Shown in pieces: positions 17,180-27,072 of a stretch of 64,000 nt of DNA. The position numbers and the translations under genes are program-made. Numbering within the stretch: position 1 is the stretch's first letter; each line of letters starts with the position of its first letter. Below the pieces are notes generated by a model, which was given only the letters and a program-made list of their open reading frames with translations, did no database searches and had not been told where the DNA came from. The DNA is from Sulfurimonas sp. (GTDB taxonomy: Bacteria; Campylobacterota; Campylobacteria; Campylobacterales; Sulfurimonadaceae), in contig JAOFSE010000003.1 of assembly GCA_028044295.1 (NCBI GenBank), positions 1 through 64,000 of the forward strand. The letters run 5' to 3'.

Positions 17180-19552
17180 TTAAATACCTTTAGCACCTTC
17201 TGCTAACTTTGCCCATGGGGAATCTTTATCTGTATCTATTGCAGACTGATAAGCAGCTTTTGCATCATCATCTCTCCAAAGTTTATCATATATACTACCA
17301 AGTAAATATCTTTGTCTAGCTCTATTAGAATTATCTAAATCCCTGTCATCTAAAGATTTTATGATCTCTAATGCTAAGTTATTTTCTTCTTTATCTATAT
17401 ATGCTTGATATAGTGTAAACTCAACAAAAGGACTCTGGGCATAAGAGGAAGAACTGTTTTGAATGCTCATAATTTTTTTAGCATAATCAATAACTAAATT
17501 ACTATCTTTTCTTTGACTTCCAACAGCCATCAAAGTAACATACCTCTCTATATCTATATAGTTTAATTTATATACTCTCTCTATATCAACCATTGCATCT
17601 ATCATTTTAGAACTATCTTCAACTCTTTGATATGTGTCAAATATATATCTATATACATCTAGATATTTAGATTCTTTATCATTTTTAATTAATGTAATTA
17701 ACTCTTTAGATGCTTCGATAACATTACTGTAGTTTCCAGTGGCAAAATCGATTTTTATATATCTATACAACCATTTTTTTCTATGACGTAAATCTTTAGA
17801 ATTAATATTCTTGTCTGCCATTTTTTGAGCTAGTTCAAAGTCTGCACCCTTCATTGCACACGCATACACTCCATCATCCCACTTATCAGAGAGCTCAATT
17901 TTATATTTTGACGATATCTCAAGTACGCTATTACACTCTTTTTGTTCTAATGCATTTTTCATAGTACCTATAGCAGCTTCTGTTATAAGATTCTGAACAT
18001 CAGCATACTCTTCAGTATCTAATGACAATAAATCATTTTCGAGATTAAGTGCATCTTGAAAATGATTATTTTCTATAAGTAACTTTGCCTTCTCATATAT
18101 AGCTTTATTACCTATACTATCACCATCGTACTCTTGCATAAGTTTGTCATAATTGGTCACTCTTACACTATAATTAGCATCAGTCACATCAAAGAACAAT
18201 CCATCTTTAGCAACCTTTACCTCTTGAGTGAACATTCCATCTTCAAATTCTTCTAAATAAAGATTCAGGGCAGCCAATGCATCTTGCTTTTTCTCTGTTT
18301 TACTAAGCCATAAACCATTATCTCTGAGTAAAGGTTCATAGTTGTCGTAATTTTTATTTATACTTTCATGTAATGATTTTGCTATTGTAGCCGCAGGAAT
18401 AAAGTGGCTACTTTCAGCTAACTCATCCATAATATCAAGTGAATCATCCATTCTCTTTTTAAAATATTCAGGTTGAACTTTAGCAATCTTTTGAATATAC
18501 TCATTTGCTTGACTACCTTTTCCAGTAGCTATCAAATTTTTGGCCATACTGTAAGCAGCTACAACTGCCACATCTATATTATCCGTCTCACTTAGAGATT
18601 TTTTATATAATGATATCGCCTTAGAATACGCACCAGTTGACTCAAACATTTCACCCTTATATATGTAACCCCATTTTGCATAAACTGAATTCTTATGTTC
18701 AACAAAAAGGCGATCAAAGAAATAATCAGCATCTGAATTCAGGCCATTTTTAAAATATGCTTGTGATAATAATGACAATACTTCAGGTACATTCTCATCA
18801 GATGAATGCTCTCGCAAATATATCATTGCTACATCTATTAGTGAGTCATAATTTTCTAATTTAGAAAACACCTTTATCTTATATAGAAGTAACTCTGCCG
18901 TAAATAAAGAGTTTGGATACCCTTTCATAACCTCATTTATAAGGTCTGAACAATAATCATATTTTTTTTCAGCATATAATTTTTTAATTCTTACATATTC
19001 GGTTACATCCCTAACTCTTTTAACAAAAACTGGATTCCCCTGCATATCTAAACTACCTACATAAGGTAACTTACTTTTTGAAAATTTAAAAGGAAATTTA
19101 ATCGACGTATCATTATGAGAGTTATCTTTTAAATATGGTATTTTCTCTTTATATCCAATTATCATCCATTTATTAGATAATTTCACATCACTACTAAAAA
19201 CAGTATCATCTTTTGTAAGATCAAAGACCATTGGGTATAGTTTCATTTTAAAAAATGGTTTGATTATTAAAAAAAATGTTTTATTTTTTATTTGTGTACT
19301 TATATTAAAAAAATTATTTTGAATCTTTTGTAAATTTTGAGAAGGTGATTTAGAGAATGCACATACGATCTTAACAACTTCATCAAAATCATTCTTTTCT
19401 TCTTGACATAAAAAATCTTTATTATCTGATAAATGAAGGATAGAATACTCGGTGTTGTTCTCTTTTGCCCCTTGAATTGAAACTTCAAGAGCAAAAGTAG
19501 ATATGTTGAATATATAGAATATTAATAGGGTAGAGAGTATCGTCTTCAACAA
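17180..19552 (-). CDS. pflA: TPR-rich periplasmic motility protein, PflA-like
   Basis: 790 residues with a signal peptide (about 1-21, ending STFA), an N-terminal beta-rich domain (about 22-165) and many helical repeats of TPR character to the end. Length, signal peptide, domain order and position directly after nuoN match PflA of Campylobacter jejuni (about 788 residues) and HP1274 of Helicobacter pylori, which also follows nuoN. PflA scaffolds the periplasmic spokes of the flagellar motor with PflB. Assignment is by length and neighbour; I cannot run an alignment. Separated from nuoN by 28 bases, so it may be expressed from the nuo transcript. Confidence 0.78.
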   Translation of the reverse strand: MLKTILSTLLIFYIFNISTFALEVSIQGAKENNTEYSILHLSDNKDFLCQEEKNDFDEVVKIVCAFSKSPSQNLQKIQNNFFNISTQIKNKTFFLIIKPFFKMKLYPMVFDLTKDDTVFSSDVKLSNKWMIIGYKEKIPYLKDNSHNDTSIKFPFKFSKSKLPYVGSLDMQGNPVFVKRVRDVTEYVRIKKLYAEKKYDYCSDLINEVMKGYPNSLFTAELLLYKIKVFSKLENYDSLIDVAMIYLREHSSDENVPEVLSLLSQAYFKNGLNSDADYFFDRLFVEHKNSVYAKWGYIYKGEMFESTGAYSKAISLYKKSLSETDNIDVAVVAAYSMAKNLIATGKGSQANEYIQKIAKVQPEYFKKRMDDSLDIMDELAESSHFIPAATIAKSLHESINKNYDNYEPLLRDNGLWLSKTEKKQDALAALNLYLEEFEDGMFTQEVKVAKDGLFFDVTDANYSVRVTNYDKLMQEYDGDSIGNKAIYEKAKLLIENNHFQDALNLENDLLSLDTEEYADVQNLITEAAIGTMKNALEQKECNSVLEISSKYKIELSDKWDDGVYACAMKGADFELAQKMADKNINSKDLRHRKKWLYRYIKIDFATGNYSNVIEASKELITLIKNDKESKYLDVYRYIFDTYQRVEDSSKMIDAMVDIERVYKLNYIDIERYVTLMAVGSQRKDSNLVIDYAKKIMSIQNSSSSYAQSPFVEFTLYQAYIDKEENNLALEIIKSLDDRDLDNSNRARQRYLLGSIYDKLWRDDDAKAAYQSAIDTDKDSPWAKLAEGAKGI

Positions 19553-19580
19553 ATGCTCTTCCCCTTTTACTTCTTAGTAG

Positions 19581-21089
19581 TTAGTACCCACTGTTATATA
19601 CAAATGAAGTTACAAACTCTAATAGTGAATTTACAGTTAAAAAAGCAAATATAGTTCCTATTACTGCAACACCTACAATAGTTTTTATTGCATTAGTAGC
19701 ATTTACTGCACTAATGTCAGCATTATGAACAATAATTGGGTCTTTCATGAACATATAAACTATAAGTTTTAAGTAGTAATAACCCGCTATAGCAGAGTTT
19801 AATGCCATGATAAGAGCTAGAACTGTATAACCACCAGTAACTGCTGCTGAGATCATATACATTTTACCCCAAAATAGTGCAAATGGTGGAAGACCTGCTA
19901 AACTTAACATAAATAGAGCCATTATAGAAGCTGCTAAAGGTGAAGTTTTTGCTAATCCTGAGAACTTATCAAAACTATGATCTGATTGTTGTCCTGAAGG
20001 AAGTTTTTTCTGTCTAGAAATCCATAACATAGAGAATGAACCAAGGTTAGTAACACTAAATAATATCCAGTAGAAAAATAGCGCGCTGTTTGCTTGTGTT
20101 GTACCTATTAATATTGCAGCCATAACAAAACCAGCATGAGAAATTGAACTATAAGCAAGCATTCTCTTAACATCTTGTTGAACTAAAGCCCAAATATTTG
20201 CCATAGTCATTGTAATAACAACTAATGCATAAAGTACTACTTCTAACCAAACTACTCCACTATGAATTAAGAATTCAAATAGTCTCATAGCAACAACAAA
20301 CGCTGCTATTTTTGGAACGATTGACATATAACCAGCTAGTGCCGAAGAAGAACCTTCATAAACATCTGGAGTCCACGTATGGAATGGAACCATTGATAGT
20401 TTGAAACCAAAAGAAGCAAGCATAAATACTACACCTACAAGTACAAAACCAATATCAGCATAATTATTATCTGATAATACTGAAGCTATTTGATTAATCT
20501 CTACTGAACCTGTAAGGGCATAAAATACCATTGCTCCAAAAGAGTAAAAACCAGCAGCTAAAGCACCCATTGTAAAGTACTTAACAGCAGCTTCAAATGA
20601 TTTGTCACGATTATGCATAGCTATAAGTGTATAAAGAGCTAAAGATGCAGTTTCAAGTCCTACAAAAACAAGGATTAAGTTGTCTGTAGAAACCATAAAC
20701 TGGAATCCTGCAATCATAAATAAGAATAGTGCAAAGAATTCAGCGTAAGCATATTCACTAAATCTACTTTTAGATAGAGCTAATGGGATAAACAACATTG
20801 AAGCTACAACTATAATAAACTGAGAAAGGATAGCTAAACCATCTATCATCATTACGTCAAATACACCCATAACAGTGCCATCTTTAGCAAATACGCCAGC
20901 AGACTCTAATAGAGCCATAAAGTCAATTCCTAAAATAAGAAGACTTATCATTACATATAATGATTTATCTTGTTCAGATTTGAATAAGTCCATTATAATG
21001 ATTAGTAGTGCACCAACAACTGGTATCAACATTGGTGCTAGAGTAATTAAGTTAAGTGACTCCATTGAAATATTAACAGGTGATAACAT
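19581..21089 (-). CDS. nuoN: Complex I subunit NuoN
   Basis: Antiporter-like proton-pumping subunit, 502 residues, about 14 membrane helices. Has the family's broken-helix lysines and glutamate: the [20 protein letters not shown]-type motif ([20 protein letters not shown]) and [10 protein letters not shown]. Last gene of the nuo operon, overlapping nuoM by one base. Confidence 0.95.
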   Translation of the reverse strand: [502 protein letters not shown]

Positions 21090-22642
21090 TAGTGTGCCCC
21101 CTTCATAGAAGTTTTAGTAATAGTAATATCCTCTAAAAGATTAGGTATTCTTTTCTTTGCTTCTTCAGTAATTGATTTCTCATGCATTAACTGAACAACA
21201 GACTCTACACTTGTGTTTATTGGACCAAGAACAGGTTTTGGATATATACCTAACCAAATAGTAATAATCACAAGTGGTACCAAAGCAATAAGCTCTCTTT
21301 TATTAACGTCTGGAAGGTTTTTATTTTCTTCTTTTGTAACATTACCAAAGAACATTTTCTTATAAGCTGCTAGCATATAGATAGCCCCAACAATAATAGC
21401 AATACCTGCAAGCAGAGTTAAGATATGTGATTGTTGGTAGAAACCAAGTAGTGATAAAAACTCACCTACAAAGTTGATTGTAAGAGGCATACCAACTGAA
21501 GCCATCATCATAATACCAAAGATAGTTGCATACTTAGGCATAACATGAGCTAAGCCACCGAACTGATCCATCATCTTAGTATGACGTCTATCATAGATAA
21601 CACCAACTAATAAGAATAGAGCACCTGAAACAACACCGTGAGCAATCATTAAAAAGATTGAACCAGATATACCTTCAACGTTTAGTGCAAATGTACCAAG
21701 AATAATAACACCCATATGTGATACAGATGAGTATGCTACAACTTGTTTAACATCTTTTTGAGCATAAGCTACCATCGCAGTATATATAATCATAATAATT
21801 GCTAAAACAGCTATTGGATACATAAAGTAAACTGACGCATCTGGAAATAATGGTAAAGAAAAACGGATAAATGCGTATGTACCCATTTTCAGTAAAATTG
21901 CTGCTAGTATAACCGAACCAATAGTTGGTGCTTGACCGTGAGCATATGGTAACCAAGTATGGAATGGAAACATTGGAACCTTGATAGCAAAACCAAAGAA
22001 AAATGCAACAAATAGCCATAACTGAAAAGTCTCAGGTAAAATAAGTCTATACCAATCAAGTAATGCAAATGACCATTGACCAGTTGCTTGATAGTAAAAG
22101 TAAGCCATAAATAGCATACCTACTAGCATTACAAGTGAACCAGCAAATGTATATAAGAAAAATTTAACAGAAGCGTAAATTCTTAAAGGTCCACCCCATG
22201 CACCAATGATATATAACATTGGTACTAGAGAAAGTTCCCAAAATACATAAAATATAATTGCATCAAGAGCAACAAAAACACCAACCATAGTCATTTGTAA
22301 GAATAGAAGTGTAATTATCATGTTCTTGATATCTTTTGTATCACCTAAAGAAGCTATACCAATCATTGTAAAGAAAGCTGCAAGGATTATGATAAACATA
22401 GATATACCATCAACACCAACGATATAGTTAATACCAAATGTTGGAATTAGTGCTATAGTTTCCATAAACTGCATACCAGAAACTGTATTGTCAAATGCAA
22501 ACCAAAGCCATAAAGCAAGTACAAACTCTATTGTAGCTACTGCTACACCATAAGAGCGGATACTATCTTTGTTTACAACAAATCCAAGAACACCTGCTAG
22601 CGCTGGAAAGAAAATTAAAATCGATAAAATATGATCTAACAT
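21089..22642 (-). CDS. nuoM: Complex I subunit NuoM
   Basis: Antiporter-like subunit, 517 residues. Typical motifs: FYVFWELSLVPMLYIIG with the essential Glu, PMFPFHTWLPYAHGQAPT, and VKQVVAYSSVSHMGVIILG. The middle proton channel of the membrane arm. Four bases from nuoL. Confidence 0.96.
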   Translation of the reverse strand: MLDHILSILIFFPALAGVLGFVVNKDSIRSYGVAVATIEFVLALWLWFAFDNTVSGMQFMETIALIPTFGINYIVGVDGISMFIIILAAFFTMIGIASLGDTKDIKNMIITLLFLQMTMVGVFVALDAIIFYVFWELSLVPMLYIIGAWGGPLRIYASVKFFLYTFAGSLVMLVGMLFMAYFYYQATGQWSFALLDWYRLILPETFQLWLFVAFFFGFAIKVPMFPFHTWLPYAHGQAPTIGSVILAAILLKMGTYAFIRFSLPLFPDASVYFMYPIAVLAIIMIIYTAMVAYAQKDVKQVVAYSSVSHMGVIILGTFALNVEGISGSIFLMIAHGVVSGALFLLVGVIYDRRHTKMMDQFGGLAHVMPKYATIFGIMMMASVGMPLTINFVGEFLSLLGFYQQSHILTLLAGIAIIVGAIYMLAAYKKMFFGNVTKEENKNLPDVNKRELIALVPLVIITIWLGIYPKPVLGPINTSVESVVQLMHEKSITEEAKKRIPNLLEDITITKTSMKGAH

Positions 22643-22646
22643 ACTA

Positions 22647-24572
22647 TTAAACTCCTAAACCTGAAAGAAATAGTCTTATTTCTCCAGAGTATCTTGCTGC
22701 AAGTCCAAAAACTACAGCTAATGAAAGAAGGGCAACTGTACCTGCCACCATCCATTTAAGCATCGTAGAAAGATTTCCATTCTGCATTGTTCTTGTTTTC
22801 ACACCTGTTGTATAAAATACTTTTGCTATTCCATCAACACTCGCATCAACAATTTTTTGATCTACTTTTTCCCAACATACAGTAGAAAGTTCTCTGTATG
22901 GTTTTACTAAATATTCTTCATAGAAGTAAGGAATATAGTACTGGTTGATTAATAGTTTATATGCAAAACTATTTTCCATTTTAGATGTACCATCTGGAAC
23001 TTTTATATCTTTACTCATATATTTTTTATATGCAAAGTAAATAGCAGCTATTACAAAAGCTTGCGTTCCTATAGTCATAATCCAGTAAGTTACTGCAGAA
23101 TGTACATGATATTCAGTAGCCGGAAGAAGCTGTGTTATCATCTCAAAATAAGTACCTTTAAATAAGAAACCAGCGATTACAGCTAAAACAGCTAAAGGTG
23201 CCATTGCCCAAAGCATAAATTTATATGCTTCATGTGGGTGAAAACCAAGTGCTGTATGTCTATCTTCACCATGGAAAATAAGAGCAATAATTCTAAATGA
23301 ATAGAAAGCTGTTAAACCAGCAGTAACTAATAGTACTGAGTAGATAATGAAATGATGATCAACAAATGCAACTTCAAGAATTAAATCTTTTGAGAAGAAA
23401 CCTGCTAGAGGAAAGATACCAGCTAATGCAACAGAAGCAAGAGTCATAAGAATCATTGTTCCCTTCATAGCCTTACCTAAACCACCCATTTTAAATGGAT
23501 CAAGCTCATCACTCATAGCATGCATAACATTACCACCACCAAGAAATAGTAGTGCTTTAAAGAATGCATGAGCCATTAGATGAAATAGTGCAACCCAGTA
23601 AGCGCCCAATCCAGCAGCAGCAAACATGTAACCTAACTGAGAAAGTGTAGAGTAAGCAATAACTCTTTTAATATCACGATTAACAAGTGCCATAGTTGCT
23701 GCAAAGATTGCAACAAATGCACCAAGAGAAGCTATAAAAAGACCAACGTTAGGAATCAGAGCATATAACTCATTTGAACGAACAACAAGATATACACCAG
23801 CTGTAACCATTGTAGCAGCATGAATTAATGCAGAAACTGGAGTTGGACCTTCCATTGCATCTGCAAGCCATGTATGTAATGGAAATTGTGCTGATTTACC
23901 CATTGCACCAACAAATAGAAAGATTCCTATCCAAGTAAGTGTATCAGTATCTAGATTTTGCATTGCTGCAAAAGCACCATCATATTGAAGTGTACCTGTA
24001 TTCCAAAATACTAAGAATATACCAATTAACATTCCAAGGTCAGCAATACGGTTCATTATGAAAGCTTCATTAGCTGCCCAAGTAGCACTCTCTTTGTGAT
24101 ACCAAAAACCAATTAGACCCCATGAACAAAGACCAACACCTTCCCAACCTATGAAAAGACCAGCGAAATTATCACTCATTACAAGAATTAACATTGAGAA
24201 AACAAATGCTGATAACCATGCGAAGAAGCGATTGAACGCTTTATCGTGAGACATGTAACCAATTGCATATACATGTACAACAGTTGAAACTAAAGTTACA
24301 ACCATCATCATAGTTACAGATATTTGATCAACTACAAAACCAAACGGAATGTATAAATCACCTGTAGCCATCCAAGTCATCATCTCTACATGTAGAGTAT
24401 GTCCTGTAGTTAAAACAAGTACTAAAAGGATAGTACTACTTATAAGTGAAACACCTAGTAATATACTTGGAATAATTCCAGCAATAATATTTTTTGGCGA
24501 TCCACTATATAGTGCTGCGAACATTGAACCAACTAGTGGTGCAAATAGTGCAGTGTATAAAAATAACTCCAT
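22647..24572 (-). CDS. nuoL: Complex I subunit NuoL
   Basis: Distal antiporter-like subunit with the long lateral helix, 641 residues. Motifs: NFAGLFIGWEGVGLCSWGLI, SAQFPLHTWLADAMEGPTP and VIAYSTLSQLGYM. The C-terminal hydrophilic stretch and last membrane helix (about 520-641) form the lateral arm. Two TACATGTA palindromes near its 5' end (24270-24277 in His-Val, 24387-24394 in Leu-His-Val). Two bases from nuoK. Confidence 0.96.
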   Translation of the reverse strand: MELFLYTALFAPLVGSMFAALYSGSPKNIIAGIIPSILLGVSLISSTILLVLVLTTGHTLHVEMMTWMATGDLYIPFGFVVDQISVTMMMVVTLVSTVVHVYAIGYMSHDKAFNRFFAWLSAFVFSMLILVMSDNFAGLFIGWEGVGLCSWGLIGFWYHKESATWAANEAFIMNRIADLGMLIGIFLVFWNTGTLQYDGAFAAMQNLDTDTLTWIGIFLFVGAMGKSAQFPLHTWLADAMEGPTPVSALIHAATMVTAGVYLVVRSNELYALIPNVGLFIASLGAFVAIFAATMALVNRDIKRVIAYSTLSQLGYMFAAAGLGAYWVALFHLMAHAFFKALLFLGGGNVMHAMSDELDPFKMGGLGKAMKGTMILMTLASVALAGIFPLAGFFSKDLILEVAFVDHHFIIYSVLLVTAGLTAFYSFRIIALIFHGEDRHTALGFHPHEAYKFMLWAMAPLAVLAVIAGFLFKGTYFEMITQLLPATEYHVHSAVTYWIMTIGTQAFVIAAIYFAYKKYMSKDIKVPDGTSKMENSFAYKLLINQYYIPYFYEEYLVKPYRELSTVCWEKVDQKIVDASVDGIAKVFYTTGVKTRTMQNGNLSTMLKWMVAGTVALLSLAVVFGLAARYSGEIRLFLSGLGV

Positions 24573-24574
24573 GC

Positions 24575-24883
24575 TTATCCTCTCATCGTTGACATTTTAT
24601 CTAGGTCAATGCTGTTATGTCTTTTATGCCATACAACAAGTAATCCAAGACCTACAGCAACTTCTGAAGCAGCAATTGCAATTACAAAAAATGCAAACAT
24701 TTGGCCTGTTAGGTCACCATAATAGTGTGAAATTGCAGCAAAAGATATATTAACAGAGTTTAAAAGTATCTCAGTTGCAAAAAATAACATAAGAAGATTC
24801 TTTCTTCTCATTACACCAACTAAACCTATTGCAAATAGAATAGTTGAAAGTACAAGGTAGTGATTTAATCCAATTTCCATCAT
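24575..24883 (-). CDS. nuoK: Complex I subunit NuoK
   Basis: Three-helix subunit, 102 residues. Conserved Glu residues sit in helices (MLFFATEILLNSVNISF and IAIAASEVAVGLGLLV), part of the proton path near the quinone chamber. The gene overlaps nuoJ by four bases (ATGA). Confidence 0.95.
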   Translation of the reverse strand: MMEIGLNHYLVLSTILFAIGLVGVMRRKNLLMLFFATEILLNSVNISFAAISHYYGDLTGQMFAFFVIAIAASEVAVGLGLLVVWHKRHNSIDLDKMSTMRG

Positions 24884-25458
24884 GATACTTCCTTTTCTTG
24901 TTCTTCTCTCATAGCTCTAATCTCATCTTCTTCAGTTAGAGTAAGTGAAATATCCATTTTCTTACCTGCAAGCACAATTCCAGCTATCATTGCAACAAGT
25001 AACATAACTGCTGCAACTTCGAATGGAACAAGATACTTAGTAAATAAAACCATACCAACTTCTTGTGTATTACCTGCACCAGCTGTCATAGGATAGAAAG
25101 CAGATATATTGTCACTTATTATAGGAGCTGAGAAAATAGCAACTATTAAAAGTGCTGCCATTGTTCCAAGACCTAAGATAATAGCATTATTACCTTGCTT
25201 CTCTTTTACATCTCTAGTAGTGTCAAAGAACATCATACCAAATGCATACAGAGCCATAACAGCACCTGAATAAACAACGATTTGTATCGCACCTAAAAAG
25301 TCAGCACCTAATATAAAGAAAAATGCTGATATAAATATCATTCCTGCAGCTAATGCTGTAAGAGCATATAGTGCTTGTGATGTTGTTACAGTTATGTAAA
25401 ACATTGATATAGTTAAAAACGCGAATAGATAAAACGCAATTGCTTCAAACATAGTCAA
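24880..25458 (-). CDS. nuoJ: Complex I subunit NuoJ
   Basis: 192 residues with five membrane helices and a charged C-terminal tail. The conserved helix with VYSGAVMALYAFGMMFF (pi-bulge region) is present. Membrane-arm subunit next to NuoA and NuoK. Confidence 0.94.
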   Translation of the reverse strand: MTMFEAIAFYLFAFLTISMFYITVTTSQALYALTALAAGMIFISAFFFILGADFLGAIQIVVYSGAVMALYAFGMMFFDTTRDVKEKQGNNAIILGLGTMAALLIVAIFSAPIISDNISAFYPMTAGAGNTQEVGMVLFTKYLVPFEVAAVMLLVAMIAGIVLAGKKMDISLTLTEEDEIRAMREEQEKEVS

Positions 25459-25464
25459 ATCTCC

Positions 25465-26085
25465 TTAATATGCTAGAGGTGTTGTTTTAACACGCTCATC
25501 TTCATGTGGTGTAATTGCACCAAAACCTTCAAACTCTTGCTGAGTACCAGCAGTCATCTTATCTAGTGGTGTTAACATATCTTCATACATCACAAAATGC
25601 TCTCTTTGATCAGATGCATTTTCATATTCACCACCATGCGTAATAGCAAGTTCTGGACAAACTTCAGCACAGTAACCACAGAAGATACAACGACCTAAGT
25701 TAATTGTATACTCAGAAACCTCTTTACGAGAATTTTCATCGATTTTAGTATCCATTTTAATACAGTTTGAAATACAAATCTTTTCACAAAGGCCACAACC
25801 AATACATCTCTCAGCATCTGATTCCCAAAGTCTTTTCATCTCATGCACAGCACGGTATCTTGGACCAATAGGCATTTTTTCTTCTGGATATTTAACAGTG
25901 TGTATGTCAAATCTAATCATTTCACGCAAAACAACCCATAGACCAACAAAAAGTTCGCCTCTAAAAGTTCTTTTTACTGCTCTTTTAAATTTACCCCAAC
26001 CATCAGTTGGATAATCTTCAATGTCAACCATGAAGTATCCATCATTCACATTTCTATCGTTAAATTGTTCGTTATTCATCATCAC
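25465..26085 (-). CDS. nuoI: Complex I subunit NuoI
   Basis: Ferredoxin-like subunit holding clusters N6a and N6b, 206 residues. Two full [4Fe-4S] motifs: CIGCGLCEKICISNC and CIFCGYCAEVCPELAI. The N-terminus has an amphipathic region (VLREMIRFDIHTVKYPEEKMP) that rests on the membrane. It passes electrons from NuoG to NuoB. The extended N-terminal 30 residues are acidic. Three bases from nuoH. Confidence 0.96.
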   Translation of the reverse strand: MMMNNEQFNDRNVNDGYFMVDIEDYPTDGWGKFKRAVKRTFRGELFVGLWVVLREMIRFDIHTVKYPEEKMPIGPRYRAVHEMKRLWESDAERCIGCGLCEKICISNCIKMDTKIDENSRKEVSEYTINLGRCIFCGYCAEVCPELAITHGGEYENASDQREHFVMYEDMLTPLDKMTAGTQQEFEGFGAITPHEDERVKTTPLAY

Positions 26086-26088
26086 CCT

Positions 26089-27069
26089 TTACATCATCAC
26101 AATTGCAGTTATTAATATGTTTAGTACTGCTATTGGCATTAGAACTTTCCAACATAACCACATTAGTTGATCCGGTCTTACATCAGGCCAAGCTGCTCTA
26201 GTCCATAAGAAAAAGAAAAAGAAAAATGCAACTTTACCAAGTAGAGCTAAAGCACCAAGTAAACTACCATCTCCATATCCACCTAAGAAAATAAGAGGAA
26301 TTACAAAAGAGATAAAAAACATATTTGCATACTCACCAATGAAGAATAGTCCCCATCTCATACCAGAGTATTCAGTACCAAACCCATCAATAATCTCGTG
26401 ATCATTAGCGATAAGGTGGAATGGCGTACGACCAGTTTCGGCAAATGCTGCTATCCAAAATAATATAAATGCTACTGGTTGTGCAAAAACAATCCAACCA
26501 TTATCTATTTGATAATTGTTAAAATCAATTAGTGATAGAGAACCTACCATCATAATTGGAGCAAGAATTGATAGTCCAGTTACAACTTCATAAGAGATAA
26601 ATACGGCAGCACCACGAGCAGCTGAAAGTAATGCAAACTTATTTGCTGAAGCCATACCACCAAGTAGTGGACCGTAAAGACCAACACCCATGATTCCTAA
26701 AATATATAAAATACCAATATTAATATCTGCAACTATAGGATGAACTTCATATCCAAATAGTGTAAAAGATGGTAAAAAAGGTATTGCTGCTGCTGCCATA
26801 AAAGCAGTTGCTGCTGTAATTACAGGTGCTATTTTAAATATACGACCAACTACATTAGTAGGAACAATATCCTCTTTTGTAAATAGTTTTATACCATCTG
26901 CTGCAACTTGTAAAAGTCCATAAGGTCCAACATTTGTTGGTCCAAGACGACGTTGCATAAATGCAAGTACCTTTCTTTCAAAGTAAGTACCTATACCAGC
27001 TAACGCTGAAAATATAAGTAAAATTACGACAATCTTTATAACTGTCTCAATTAAATATGCTGTTTCCAT
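26089..27069 (-). CDS. nuoH: Complex I subunit NuoH
   Basis: Membrane subunit that forms the quinone chamber with NuoB and NuoD, 326 residues, eight helices. Motifs: RRLGPTNVGPYGLLQ, LLSAARGAAVFISYE, and the Glu-rich loop AETGRTPFHLIANDHEIIDG followed by EYSGMRWGLFFIGEY. Confidence 0.96.
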   Translation of the reverse strand: METAYLIETVIKIVVILLIFSALAGIGTYFERKVLAFMQRRLGPTNVGPYGLLQVAADGIKLFTKEDIVPTNVVGRIFKIAPVITAATAFMAAAAIPFLPSFTLFGYEVHPIVADINIGILYILGIMGVGLYGPLLGGMASANKFALLSAARGAAVFISYEVVTGLSILAPIMMVGSLSLIDFNNYQIDNGWIVFAQPVAFILFWIAAFAETGRTPFHLIANDHEIIDGFGTEYSGMRWGLFFIGEYANMFFISFVIPLIFLGGYGDGSLLGALALLGKVAFFFFFFLWTRAAWPDVRPDQLMWLCWKVLMPIAVLNILITAIVMM

Positions 27070-27072
27070 ATA

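Noticed and set aside
24349..24753. 134-codon plus-strand frame across nuoL and nuoK
   Set aside because: Antisense to two certain nuo genes; sequence is Gln-rich shadow of them.
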